NCBI GenBank assembly: GCA_037975125.1
Contig: CM075862.1
Coordinates: 57,335,279-57,399,278 of the forward strand
Origin: Latrodectus hesperus
Lineage: Eukaryota; Arthropoda; Arachnida; Araneae; Theridiidae
Direction of reading: 5' to 3'
Length of the DNA: 64,000 nt
Below, in pieces: positions 14,626-28,008 of the stretch (the stretch's first letter is position 1; each line of letters starts with the position of its first letter). The position numbers were made by a program, and so were the translations under genes. A model generated the notes under the pieces. That model ran no database searches and had not been told where the DNA came from. It was given only the letters and a program-made list of their open reading frames with translations.

Positions 14626-14869
14626 CCTGAAGGAAACATGTAAATAACACGAAATTTACAACATGCATTAGCAGAGGTTAGATATGCAAATAATTAGAAT
14701 TTACGCGCAGACACACATCACTTGCGCCTGTGGCACCACTTCAAAGCGCTATTTAAGGCTTGGAGATTTTGTTGATTTCTAGTTCGGCAATTGTGTTTTT
14801 CTTGTGATTAAAAAAAAACGATCAATTATGCTTTGTAAAAAACAGCGATTATTTTATTTCATTAAAACT

Positions 14870-15770
14870 CCGAGTTTAACAGAGGAAGAATCTCGCTCGG
14901 CCTACCGAGCGAGATTCTGGATAAACTTTCATTGAAATAAGTATTCTTGTTGTAAGAAAGTAAACAAATGAAATGAGAATATGTGATCGTTGGATGCAGG
15001 ACTTGTTCGATCGCATCCGCCTCAATGCACCAATTTACATGATGACTGGCCAATTGTGCGCATGACAGTGACGGATCGCTCAGCAACATCACGAATCGTA
15101 GCACAGCACATTCAGTCTGTAATGCATCATCTTGTGCCTGCGCACATCCAGTGTCCAGGATGTGGACGGTCGAAGGCAATGAAATTATCTTGACTGGCAA
15201 ATCATGCTTCTGTCTGCAACACCACGACCGTCGCTTTCTAGTCTAAAGACATCGTGGAGAGATGATGCTGAACAGCTGCGTATGCTCCACCCCACTGATC
15301 CTGCACCATGTATTATGGCATGGGCTGGTATTGGTTATCACTCTCGCTCTCCTCTTGTATCCATCGTCGGTACAGAAGCTACTTCTCTCAGGTGTTGGAG
15401 CCAGTTGTCGTTCCTTACCTTCAGGGTTTGGCGACAGTCATTAATGAACAGGGTAATGAGCAACCACACGTGTCATGCATTGTTCAAGGTTTCTTCACCC
15501 GTCTCCGATTCAATTGCTTCTCTGGCTGGCTCGCTTTCCAGATCTTTCACTGATATTTCACAAGTGGTCTATGGTTGCTCAACAATTTACACAAATTAAA
15601 TCCACATCTAACACACTAGATCAGTTTTGGCAATTTGCGGTACCTGCTTGGTCTGTTATAACCTAAGATCTTATTCAAAGTCTCTTTGAATCAATACCGA
15701 AACGTGTGGCAGTGGTGATCTCCAACAATGGCGGCTACTCTGGCAACTGATTTTGGCAGGAACCACATTT
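14870..15770 (+). pseudogene. Tc1 transposase relic lacking all three catalytic residues
   Basis: Recognisable pieces lie in changing frames: LTEEES near 14877; MTVTDRSATSRIVAQHIQSV (about 15062-15121); NEIILTGKSCFCLQHHDRR (about 15178-15232); APCIMAWAGIGYHSRSPL (about 15303-15357); LEPVVVPYLQGLA (about 15392-15430); INEQGNEQPHV (about 15438-15470); DLSLIFHKWSMV (about 15540-15575); and VISNNGGYSGN (about 15718-15750). Relative to the DDE family, TDES has become TGKS, the second QQDN block is EQGN, and the PIEN block is LIFH, so the catalytic triad is gone. About 30 residues before the first Asp block also appear deleted. Confidence 0.75.
14887..14918. repeat. perfect 14-bp hairpin in Tc1 N-terminal region
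   Basis: The arms at 14887-14900 and 14905-14918 (AGAATCTCGCTCGG and its reverse complement) flank a CCTA loop. The hairpin lies in the transposase N-terminal frame. It may reflect a small inverted duplication. Confidence 0.75.
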
Positions 15771-15857
15771 CATAGAATTCTATAAATTCAATCATTTATA
15801 CTTAATCAACATGTTATCTATAAAATAAATTTGATATGATATCTCTTGTCTTTCTTC

Positions 15858-15884
15858 GTTTTGCAATTTGGGTAATCAGCAGTG
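15858..15884 (-). repeat. right terminal inverted repeat of Tc1 element
   Basis: Ends ...AATCAGCAGTG. It is the reverse-complement partner of 14599-14625. Confidence 0.6.
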
Positions 15885-18457
15885 AAATTCATTCATTTAC
15901 ATGTTAGCATAAGATCAATTATTTTTAATTTTATAAAATCGAATTATAATTATTTTTGTTTATTCATCAGTAATTAAATATTTTAATAAACTTAAAATAT
16001 CAATATTAAAAAATTGCCGAAATTCTAGCGAAATTTTAAAAATAATCTTGCGTGTTTTCATTCAAATTTCTCTCGTATAACTTTTATTATATTGAAATAT
16101 TTATGGATAAATATGGTTGAAACATATATACTTGCATTAATATTTAGGTTGATAAGGCATCTTAGGAAATAGATAAAATGAATGCACTTGAGACACAATT
16201 TATTTACCAAATTAGCTAATAATTAGAGAAATTTGGGATGTTTTCCTTCAATTTAAATAAAAGAATTATTTCTAAAATAAAATAAAGTGGATCATTTTCT
16301 GTTTTTGCACTGAATTCAATTATATTCAAAAAAGATATTCAAAGAGAAAGTCGTTAGATTTTCAGAAAATACGTTTTCAATGGGAATTTCCAGAAACTAA
16401 GTTTTTTTCAAAGAATTTAAAATATTTAAGCAAAAGAATGCAAGAAATATCCTTTATTAATGAGAGACTGAACGAAATGTGTCCATAATATAACTTTAAG
16501 AGAAAAAATCTTTTATTTAAATGGATCTTAAAAAATGTAAAATGCTTTTCTTAACTTTAATGATGTAAATTCCTTAAATGTAAAGTAAAAAAGAGGTTTT
16601 AAATGTTTTTCTTAAAATACTTTAGAATGGCAGTGAAAAGAAATAGTTGAAAAAACTTTTAATCTCTCAATCATTTAATAAAAATTAAAAACATGTTAGT
16701 ACTTTAAATGATGTTTTGAAATATGTTTAAAAAATTAATAAATTGAATAATTTGAAAGCATTTAAATTATTTTTATTTCATTGATTTCACGTTTGCAGTT
16801 ATTGTAACATATTTAGTCTCACAAACCAAACTGTTTCAGATTTAACCCCGTTAATAATCATAAAATTAAACAAATTAATAATTTTTGCAGCAGTCACATA
16901 AAATTAAACTTTACAAATCAAGAAGAAAATAGCATAGATTAATATTTATTCTTTAGGTACAATGGTAAATTTTCTAGTGTCTCTCTCCCACATAGCAATC
17001 CTGTAATAAAAGTTTTAATGGTAGATTTTAAGGAAATCAGTTTTTAATTTCTTCAAATTACATCCAAATATTTTAACAGATACATATTTACTTTAATTAT
17101 AAAGTAATTTTCATTTTTAATTTGCTAATAACAACGATCTAAAGATTTTTGCACAGTAAAATTTTCTTTACTTTTTCATAAAATAATTTTAAAGCATCGG
17201 TTGAACTTCGGTTCTTTAGTAAAACCATGGCATTATTTTAAGGAAAAAGGCAAATAATTTTTTGAAAAGACATTAAAATCTTATTACAAAGAGATGTAGG
17301 GAGAATAGACCAAAATAATTACATATTAAATAAAAATAATCTAACTATAATTTTCAATTAAATAGATAGACGTATTTTTAGCATTTAGCAATCATAAAAC
17401 ACCCCATACTGTATTTAATATTTATCGGATGGAAGCCCCATCATCCTCCATAAAAATTAATAACTCCTATTATTATCAAAATATTTAATAAAAAAACTAG
17501 TTTTTTGCAAAAGTTTTACCTGATTATTTACCTGATTACATTAAGTAGATATTATTCTACTTAATGTAATGCTAATAATGGAAAGTATGTGTAAAATATC
17601 ATGACCTAGAAAAGGCAATTTTTAATTAAAACATAATAACTTGATGGCATTTCATGATAAGTTTCTTAGAGATTCAACAATTTTTATTTTAATGAAAATG
17701 CAATATATTGATAGCATTCTATAAAGTAATTCTATAAGATTAAACATATTTGAGATGTTCAGTTTTTAATGCTGTTCAAATAATCATCCAATTTGCAGTT
17801 TGCCACTGAGTAATATGTGTAAATATCGTCTTGAAGAAATGAAAATAAAGGTAAAAAATGTGTAAAATAAATTTTATAAGTGATTGCATCTCTATTTTTA
17901 CGATTAATCTGGATGCAAACATGATTTTAAACGATAGATTTCATTCATTTTATAAATATGACTCATAAAAAACGGAAAAAAATAGATGATATTGTAATCT
18001 AATTAGGATTTCTTTCCTTAATTTTAGGTAAAACTAAGATTTTATGAAATTAAAATAAACGCATACTGGCTTATTCTCAATAGATAATATTTGATATGAA
18101 ATATTAATTTTTTAAACATATATATTAAATAAAATCATATCTAAATTTCTAATCTAATTTTCTTAACAATGAAATGCTTAAGAACTAGAGAAATGTGTGT
18201 TTTATTTTTTATTTTATTTATTTTTTTTATCGATTTGAATTTTTTTAATAATTATCTTTTCTAATAATGTATTAATAAGAGTCTCCAAACAGGAAGATCT
18301 CGTCAATATTTTTGTAATAGATAATAAACTAATTTTATGTAGGAATGAAAATGATAAATTTATAAAATACTAATGTCAATTTTAATTCGTTTTATTAACT
18401 CATAGTGAAGAATCTGACTTTGCAATAGATAACATATGCAGTCACACAAGTAACTAT

Positions 18458-18461
<4 letters not shown>
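15885..18461. other. AT-rich intergenic DNA
   Basis: No gene or transposon was recognised. The only structure seen is the short perfect hairpin at 17535-17570, listed separately. Confidence 0.5.
17535..17570. repeat. perfect 15-bp inverted repeat
   Basis: The arms at 17535-17549 (ATTACATTAAGTAGA) and 17556-17570 flank a TATTAT loop. No nearby gene suggests a terminator or other role. Confidence 0.7.

Positions 18462-18504
<43 letters not shown>
18462..18504. repeat. (TA)n microsatellite, short
   Basis: A run of TA immediately left of the SINE body fragment at 18515. Confidence 0.95.
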
Positions 18505-18507
<3 letters not shown>

Positions 18508-18514
18508 AAAAACT

Positions 18515-18697
18515 AAACCTGTGGCACAACAGCCTGATATGGGTTAAGGCATACAATGTTTATATCTGCTTTCCCGACCTAGAGCTCTGTTTTGTGAAGC
18601 ATATGTCCCGATTAAGTGGTCTGTCTTATTTGAAGTCCCCAGTGTATAGTTCCCAAATATTCTTAGTACTCAACTTATCGACCCACTGAAGGGAATT
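18515..18697 (-). repeat. SINE body fragment, related to the 36.8-37.1 kb SINE
   Basis: This block aligns by eye with 36841-37015. Shared landmarks are AATATGTCCC/CATATGTCCC, CCCCAGTGT-TAGTTCCCAA and ATCGACCCACTGAAG. The tRNA-like head present in the other copy is absent here. The fragment follows a (TA)n run, as its relative does. Confidence 0.6.
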
Positions 18698-18789
18698 ATA
18701 TGTTCTTAAAAATTAATAAATTGTAGAATTTTCTTAAGTTCTAATTTAATAGTTCTTTAGTATAGAATAATATATATTCTCTTTTTCCG

Positions 18790-19196
18790 CATTCTGAACA
18801 TATGCTTCTTATGACACTTAGACAAGCCAAGCTCGCTATGCCTTGGCCATGTGAATTTAAGTCAATAAGGAGCGTCTTTCGTTTCGAACAGAGCACCACG
18901 AAGGTGAAAGTACGTCTTTGCTTTTTTTTAAATCCTCCGATTGATGCCACCACCAGGGACATTGATCCAATTTGGACACCAATTTGGACATTGATCTGAA
19001 GGGGGAGGAAATTTTCTCCAGACCATTGTACCCATGGTAACTGCTCAATGACCGACCACAGGACTTTCGATTCATTAGACTTAACGAGCTCGTATATCGC
19101 ATGTACTCGGTGGGTCTTTGGCGGCATTAGGAATAGAACCCCACCCTTCCGGATGAAAAGCTGAGACTCTAACCACTAGGCTACCACGGTTCTTCT
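18790..19196 (-). repeat. tRNA-derived SINE-like element
   Basis: The minus strand begins near 19193 with a tRNA-like head. The A box TAGCCTAGTGG is a close fit to the pol III consensus (plus-strand complement near 19177-19187). The B-box-like GGTTCTATTCC (near 19130) has one core mismatch. A body containing AATGCCGCCAAAGACCCACC follows. Open frames in this block are incidental. The 3' end is uncertain, and no target duplication was found. Confidence 0.5.
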
Positions 19197-19199
19197 GAA

Positions 19200-20688
19200 C
19201 ATTCAATATCTTTGAATAACGTATATTAATTATTTCATCACTTTTATAAAATACAATTTAATGAACTATAAATGATAACATATTGTGTTTTCTAATTGCT
19301 TAAAGTTTCCATCGTTAACACTATTTATATAATGAAAGTAATAAATTACAAAACAAATTTCAACAAAGAAAATATTTCTTAAAGCAATGCACTTGGACAA
19401 CATTGTAACTCATGCAGAAACTGCAATATTCGATGAATTGTGATGATATCATTTTGAAAATGTAATGTTAGAAACAAAATTATAAGTTTGGTTGCGAGTT
19501 CTGAAAATCTATGAACATTAGGGAATAAGTTAACTCTTACCACACATACACTTAATTTCACTATTAGAATTATTTTCAAATTTTAAACATTTTCAGAATC
19601 GAAACATATACAGCTGAGTCTGCAAATCTACTTAAGAAAGTCATAAAAATACATGTAATAGTAAAAATAATATGAATAAAATGTCCTAAACTAACTCAAC
19701 TGTATGAGGATTGAAAGTAGAAATGGTTCAGCTATAAAGTATCTTTAAAATAAATGTTTAGAAAATAATTCAAATAAGCATTTATATTATGAATGCCTTC
19801 TCGAAAATACTTTTTCGGAACATCACATTCTTTCAATTGATTGCTCTGATTGCTTAATCAATAAGATGGAAAATATTTGTGATTCATTTTGTTTTCATGT
19901 ATTTTTCCTAAATGCTTCTGAGTTTATTAAAAGAAATATGTTTATAAAAGTAGTTCCTTTGTAACATCAATATTTCTCACAAATGTATTCTATCTTTAAT
20001 CAAATAAAATTATCAAGGTATAAACAAACGTTTCTTAATTTATCTTAAATTTAAATACTTTAAAATATAAATTATTTAGAAAATCAAGTCAATTTAAATT
20101 TTTGTTTGTTTTCAAATTTATATCTATGACACACAATATTGTTATGCAGATACAAACATTACATATTAAGAAATAGTTTGTATATTTAATTTCATAATAT
20201 ATTCAAAATACATTTTTCATTATATTAGTTGAAAAGCATTCTTAGTAAAATATTTAACCATCTATGTGCATTAATATAAATCTGTAAGCACTTAACAATT
20301 TCAGAGGTATTTTTTTTTCTCAATAGAGTAAAGTTATAGAAAATGAACATTATTTTTTTTCAAAAATACCATGTGAATAATCGTTTGGATGTACTTGGAT
20401 AAAACATTTTAAAGCAATGTTATATAAATCATTAAAAAAGAAAATGTATTTATTATAAATTAAAACTCTCAGCTAAAAATAAATCATGACAAATACAGTT
20501 CATGATTTAAGTATGAATATTGTATTCTGTATTGTATCTAAATTTTGAACAGAGTGCACCAATATAATATGGTGGTAATGTTTGTCAGTTTTTTTTTTTA
20601 GATCATTCACCCAACGGAAACGTTTCTTAAAGAATTTGAAAAAAATACAATTGCCTAGATTGTTTGAACACTTTCTTTGATTAGCAAC
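19200..20688. other. AT-rich intergenic DNA, nothing recognised
   Basis: No domains, tRNA-like boxes or repeats of note were seen. Confidence 0.5.
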
Positions 20689-20698
20689 AAGGTCTGTT
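20689..20698. repeat. target-site duplication, left copy
   Basis: AAGGTCTGTT is repeated exactly at 21044-21053, flanking the (CAA)n-tailed retroposon. Confidence 0.75.
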
Positions 20699-21043
20699 GT
20701 TGTTGTTATTGTTGTCGTGTGACAAGTGCGAAAAGAAAATAAAAGGCAAAAAGGACAAGTCATATGGGACCAAAGGTATGTGGCACTGTCATGGCCACAT
20801 CTTCAGCTTTTTCTGCATAAAAGGTGTCACGGCAGCAGCAGAGGTCGATGTTGAAGAGGGACGAGGCACCAGAGATGTCATAAATCGGTTTGCCATTGCC
20901 TCGGGTGGTTGGACTTCTGCCTGTTGGTCAGGGGAAGGTATTTTATTTTCCTCCTACCTCCCACTGGAAGACCAGTGGAGGCGTTCCCCTATCAGCCACC
21001 TTGGGGCACACTCTCTAGAGGTTATAGTCTCCCATGAGTGAGT
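20699..21043 (-). mobile_element. non-autonomous retroposon with (CAA)n tail
   Basis: This 345-bp block is GC-richer than its surroundings and is bounded by a 10-bp duplication. On the minus strand it ends in a CAACAATAACAACAACAACA-type tail, like the tail of the LINE at 56.3 kb. The duplication and tail together indicate target-primed reverse transcription. A possible A box (TGGCTGATAGGG, minus, near 20990) is weak and no B box is clear. It could be a SINE or a 5'-truncated LINE 3' end. Confidence 0.7.
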
Positions 21044-21053
21044 AAGGTCTGTT

Positions 21054-21457
21054 AACAATTCATTATTTGGGGAACGAATGTAAAACACATTGAAAAATAG
21101 GTTAATTAACAGGAAGTGTAACGATAAAGTAGGAAAAAGAGTTTTATAAGTTTAATTATTGTAATTAAATTTACTTTAATCATCAATTCAATGTGAGGGG
21201 AAAAAAAAGATCTTCTAATTCTACAATTCTATTATAAAGTATTACAGAAACTAAAGATCAGTTCACAAAAAATATGAAAAATAAAAAAATCACAATAACT
21301 AATCACTTAATGAAATAACCGAACTAATTATTAAAAAAAGTATTTGTGTATAAAATAACAAAATGATAAAACAATATAAATACATTAATATAAAATTAAT
21401 TCGCCATTCTAATATTACCTAGAAAAACAATAAATATATGGGTAACATGAAGCATAA
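21054..21457. other. AT-rich intergenic DNA, nothing recognised
   Basis: Short A/T-rich stretch without recognisable signals. Confidence 0.5.
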
Positions 21458-21697
21458 TATTTTATTGCCAAATTGGAAAAAGAAAGATTCTATATAAACT
21501 ATACTAATTTTGAAAATATTGTTTTCGAAGTCCCATTTTACGACCTGAGAATGAAGAAAAGTGTGAATAATTCCCTAGATTTTGTCGAAATTAACAGCTG
21601 TTATTACGAAGCATTTGAAAGTAACTCAATCTATAACACTAAATGCTCAGAAAATGAAGCCATTTACGACTTCCTCAAGCGTATGATGCAACGTTAA
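21458..21697 (+). CDS. hypothetical small open frame, possible exon
   Basis: The frame is open from 21458 to a TAA at 21695-21697, about 79 codons, without an ATG at its start. The text is of mixed composition (for example VPFYDLRMKKSVNNSLDFVE and CSENEAIYDFLKRMMQR), unlike the poly-Ile/Tyr/Lys frames around it, and local base composition is less AT-biased. It could be the last exon of a host gene or a chance open frame. I recognise no domain, and no clear splice acceptor lies just upstream. Confidence 0.22.
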   Translation, partial: YFIAKLEKERFYINYTNFENIVFEVPFYDLRMKKSVNNSLDFVEINSCYYEAFESNSIYNTKCSENEAIYDFLKRMMQR

Positions 21698-23400
<1,703 letters not shown>

Positions 23401-23743
23401 AATTATAATACATTGAATAAATTTTTTACTAATTCTTTGGTACAATCAAATTAATATTTTCGAAAAAAATTTAAAATAGATTCATTTATGTGAGATTGAA
23501 AATAAACGCTTAAAAATTTAAAAATAATAGGTAAGTATCGAAATTTTGAAATTAAACACAAACCAATGTATACATTTTACATTTTATTCATTTTATATTA
23601 AATTATAGTTTGTAATCAGTGATTTACTTACAAAATATACCATATAAATTAAAAACATATAAAAATAAATTGTTATAAATGAGGTAGACAACATTGACAT
23701 AGAACTATTATTTTTTCAAATTTAAATTATTAAAACTAAAAAT

Positions 23744-25060
23744 TATCTAAGTACTACTTTGTGTACAACATTCTTGGTTAACCTGTCTTTCGCTAACACG
23801 AAAGGATTTGATGATTTTCCTATACGTGAGCAGGCAACACATAGATGTCCATGTGAGAAACATGTGTTTTCAAAATCCAAACTGCAAATAGACACTGTTT
23901 GGCTTTGAGATTTATTTATGATCATATCGCCAAAGCTAAACAAATCGGAAATTGGAGCCTTTTAAACGGCATTGGAGATTCTGACGCTATCAGTGGAATA
24001 CGTGGCAACAGGACGATATCTCCTTTAAATTTTCCCGTCAAAATTGCTGCTTCGAGAATATTTTCGGTCATTTTTTATGACCAAACGTGTACCGTTGCAT
24101 AATTGAGGTGGGTTTAAATTACGTAGAAGAAAAATTGGTGAACCAATTTTCAATTGAAGATTGTGTGGTGGCATTCCTGGCATATCCAGAAAATTCAAAA
24201 ATTCAGTTGGAAAGTTTACGGCATCGTTTACATCAATAACTGTGTGGATTGATTTAAAAAACATCAAATCACCGGGCAACATCTGTTCTAAATGGAAGTT
24301 ATTTTCGTTCACATCAACGTTTCTTGCCGCAAAAATTGCACGATTACAGAGCCAAGTGTGATTTAAATAATTATTTAATATATCCGGAACGACACTCTCA
24401 ATTAGTTTATTTCTCGTTTAAACACAACGCAGAAATTATCTGGTAATTTTATGTATTGTGTATTTTGATGCAAATCAATTTCCCCATTTCCAATATCCAG
24501 CAATTGGTTAGAAAATACTTGTACCAATGGATCATTTTGCAATTGTACTCGCATATTCATAGTCAATCGAAGTGCCACAACACATGTTCATAAAAACGAT
24601 TGTTAAGCATGTAATCTCATCGGCGAAAGTAGAGTGAGGAATAACTGGTAAAGTCTGCCGGAAATCACCAGACAGTAGTAAAAGAGTACCACCGAAATGT
24701 TTATTGTTGCCTTTCAAATATTGCATAGTTTTATGAAATGCTTCAAGTGAATGTTTATCAGTCATAGTACACTGATCCCAAAATATAATTGCACTCATTT
24801 GCAACACTGTAGCCACTTTTTTTTAAAGTTACGCATTGCGTTTGGTTTTTTATGAATGTCTAATTGCAACTTCAATGCTGAATGTGCTGTTCGTCCACAA
24901 TCTAACAAAGTTGCAGCAATGCCTGACGATGCAATTGCTAAAGCAATTTTCTGATGGGATCGTATCTTTGCAAGTATAATGATATTAAGAATGTCTTACC
25001 GGTTCCACCTGGTATGTCTAAGGAAAAAAATCCATTTTGGTCAGCATCAACGGTTAGCAT
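23744..25060 (-). pseudogene. Helitron B Pif1-like helicase
   Basis: Walker A is intact as PGGTGKT (codons 25009-24992). Motif II reads FWDQC: the Glu of the DE pair is Gln (24777-24772), which should abolish ATP hydrolysis. Motif III is SGDFRQTLPVI. A later segment reads LPGDLMFFKSIHTVIDVNDA (24312-24025 frame). The C-terminal segment at 23943-23743 contains INKSQSQT and VACSRIGK, motifs V and VI. The end at KVVLR matches copy D. Several frameshifts separate these parts. Confidence 0.78.
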
Positions 25061-26040
25061 AATCCGATTATAAATATTTTTTTTGCTCGGCTTTCAGTAA
25101 TGGCTCATTATTCGCAATAACTGTAGATATAAAAACGTCATTGTACTGTTTTTCTCATTGCAAATCATTGTTAACTAAGTCGGCAGCCGGGCGATCAGGT
25201 GATGGCATTCCATAATGACTAAGTGGCAAATTTGAAATTAAAATACCTAAATCTTCGATCAACACTAATGCTTAATTATACATCTCTGGTGTTAAATCTA
25301 AATTTGGACATTGATTTGTTCGTCTAATTCGATGCATTATATCTTCAATCATGTAATTCTTATATTTTTCCCACAGAGTCGATGATTGTGTGTGTTGTCA
25401 AAATTATTGCAAACAGTTGACGAATATTATTCGGTGTGGATGTCAACGCTGCATCTGCAAGTGTCGTCCCAATGATTATCTGCTTACAGTAGTTGCAACT
25501 CGCAACATGCATCTTGATATGTTTATAACACTCGACCGTTCACTGTTCGCAAATAATCGAAACATATCGGTCCGGGAATATTCCCCAGCAATAAACGCAA
25601 AAAGAAGCATTCACGTTGTTTAGGATGCACAGTGTAAAGTCGTCCTTATGTCTTAGCTTTAAATATGCCTGGGATCGATGGATGTGGTTTTCCTTGCTTA
25701 CGTGGCACCCACTCTTTCCCTATTTTATTCTATGTAAAATAGCGTGGAAAATCGATTTATAATTATGTTTTTGCGAATTGGCCGAATACATCAGATTTTG
25801 ACATAATGTAAAGAATTCAGTTAATGTCGTTTTCGGTGCCTCAAATGCTCTTTGAAGAATATTTTCATAGGTAAAATATACTCCTTGACCGTTTTCAAGA
25901 AGTACTGCAAGATGCTGGACAGAAGGTTCTCTTTCGTGTATGGGAAAACTGAAAATACGCCAGAAAGCTTCGCTGCTTCTTATCTGGTATCTTGCTATTT
26001 CGTCCTTTTTGTTTATATTTTGAACTTCAAATACGGCCAA
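25061..26040 (-). pseudogene. Helitron B linker between Rep and helicase
   Basis: Collinear with copy A: FEVQNINKKDEIARYQ and SSEAFWRIFSFPIHERE at 26040-25720, then segments around the HPSIPGIFKAK and LAKQ-type blocks in broken frames down to about 25100. No independent function can be assigned. Confidence 0.62.
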
Positions 26041-27040
26041 ATCACTTTATTTATTAACATATTTACAAATTTACTTAATGATTTGACGGAACTGCAAAAC
26101 TCGACATTAATATGAGCCTTATACGCTTTTGACAGCAATGGTGAGAATGGAACTACCCACCAATTATCAATTTCAACTTCATTTCTAGAATTCGACATTC
26201 GCATTGTAAATGTGTGACCACCATTCTCAGGGTCTCTGCGGTGATACAATGGATAACCGTCGATATCCGTAATAGTATCATTGGTAAAGGGTTTTGAGAA
26301 GGGTTTCTTAAACCTTCCTTCTTCCATGCATGGTGGTGTTATGTTAAAAGCACCACACGGTCCGTGGATCATGTGACTGGTAACAATATCGAGCAATTCT
26401 GAGTCAGTTAGTGGAAACGAAATTTCGGCAGAAATTATTTGGTCAATTTCTTCAGGACGGATTTTATCTTCAAGCCAAACCAAAATATGAGAATTAGGCA
26501 AACCTCGCTTTTGCCACTCAATAGAATACAGCCAGCAACGTGTGTTACCAAAAAAAAAAGAATATTTTACGATTAAATCAATTAAAGATTTTTACTTTTA
26601 ATTGAACACACGTGCAACGATATCGTAACGATGTATTGATTTTTTGCCTGGTAATAACAAAATTTTTATTTCTTCCCAATTTGGATTACATATAAATATA
26701 ATAAAAAAACAGGTCGACTGTAATGACATACATAAGTCATCGCATCTTGTATGTATTCCTGCATGATCCGTGGACTGCCGATGTAGCTTGAAGGTAAAAT
26801 ACATTCAGTTCCGATGTCATTGGCGTTTTAATTTTCATCGATGTTTCCGATGATAGCATCTCGTAAATGGATGTACTCCTCTGATCCTAATTTAGCCTGG
26901 TTGTATCTAATATACCTTAAACGTTTACTTTCGATCTTAGCGAACATATTCACAACGTATTGATGGAATAGTTGACGATATCGAAGGATATATTTATCTT
27001 GATTAAGTCTAATCATCAATCGATGCGCATAGTAGTTCAT
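26041..27040 (-). pseudogene. Helitron B Rep (HUH endonuclease) domain
   Basis: Segments run from MNYYAHRLMIRLNQDKYILR (start 27040) through CNPNWEEIKILLLPGKK to the nuclease core. The HUH motif is altered: GLPNSHILVW has Asn (26495-26493) for the first His. The YxxxY motif is also damaged. The first Tyr codon is a TAA (26073-26071); the second survives in ICKYVNK. The WWVVPFSPLLSKAYKAHINV block between them is well kept. Nicking activity must be lost. Confidence 0.78.
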
Positions 27041-27457
27041 TGAACTAACTTTTTTATTGATTTCATTACCTAAAAAATGAGTTATTAAATGGTGAAAAAA
27101 ATTAAGAGTAAGAAATTAAAATCACCAAAATAAGGAATTAAATAGTATAGATAATTAAACGTACGAGTGATTGAATCACGCTGTTTGATGTTGATGTGAT
27201 ATTCATCCTGCCCTTGCCAGATTATTAGGGGATACTGAAGTGCGTCATACGAACGATGAAGGTCTGAAATTATATGAACAATGTCACTCGGTCCTAACAA
27301 CTGCCCATAAAATAAATTTGGTGAAACTTTGGATCATCATTAGGCATTAGCATTAATCACCCAAACTTGTGGTACACATGGCCATGGATTTTGAATGTAG
27401 TTTCATAATTATTTCCATCATATGTGCGATCGCAAATTTTAGTAGTACCAAAGGACG

Positions 27458-27970
27458 TCATTTGATAGCAAGAATTGAATTTGTGTATCTTACATAAAAA
27501 TAATGATTCGCCACAGCAAGAAATGCTTTTAAAGGTTCCGGTGGAATAGGGAGAGATGCCAGTTTAATGTTTCCACATGCACAACACATACCGATCGTTT
27601 CATTGCGGAATTTTAACGCTTGACAATATTGGCATATTTTATCCATTGCACCAATTATAATTTTAAGATGTGTAGAGTAATTGATGTTTGGTGCATATTC
27701 CAATGCAAGGTGAACGAATGATGCACGTGTTAATGCACGGTTGAATTGTTGTTGCTCTCTGTCGCGTTCTCTAAATGTGGCTTTGTGCCGTTCTCGTGCC
27801 GATCTTGTTCTCAATATATATTGTCGTAGACGTTTCTCACACTGTTCTCTTTGACTTGACTCTTTTCTGCGAATTTCTGCTGTTCTGATTCGTTAAGCTG
27901 CGTTTCTTGCTGCAATTTGTTCTGATTCATGAGCTCTATTAGCAAGCATACGTCGTGTATTTAGTACTAT
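27458..27970 (-). pseudogene. Helitron B N-terminal Arg-rich and Cys-rich region
   Basis: The minus strand is open at 27814-27458, reading RTRSARERHKATFRERDREQ and the Cys cluster CQYCQALKFRNETIGMCCAC, homologous to 7050-7405 in copy A. Upstream, toward 27970, the Arg-rich block continues in another frame. In copy B the frame is open across the position where copy A has a stop (7112-7114). Confidence 0.65.
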
Positions 27971-28008
27971 ACTGATTGTTAAGGTTCGATTTTTACCGCG
28001 GCATTGTA

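Larger units (their letters stand above)
14599..15884 (+). mobile_element. Tc1-family DNA transposon, degenerate, with inverted ends
   Basis: The element begins CACTGCTGG at 14599 and ends CAGCAGTG at 15884. The outer 27 bases of each end are inverted copies agreeing at about 20 positions. The 1.29-kb size fits Tc1 elements, and the transposase relic inside reads left to right. A clean TA target duplication is not evident at the ends I chose (GA before, AA after), so the termini may have mutated or lie a few bases out. Confidence 0.72.

Noticed and set aside
14862..15200. Minus-strand frame of 112 codons
   Set aside because: It is antisense to the Tc1 transposase relic, which reads sensibly on the plus strand.
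18741..19127. Minus-strand frame of 128 codons
   Set aside because: It lies within the SINE-like element and has no domain; chance frame in GC-richer repeat DNA.
20697..21041. Plus-strand frame of 114 codons
   Set aside because: It coincides almost exactly with the retroposon bounded by a target duplication and runs antisense to its tail.
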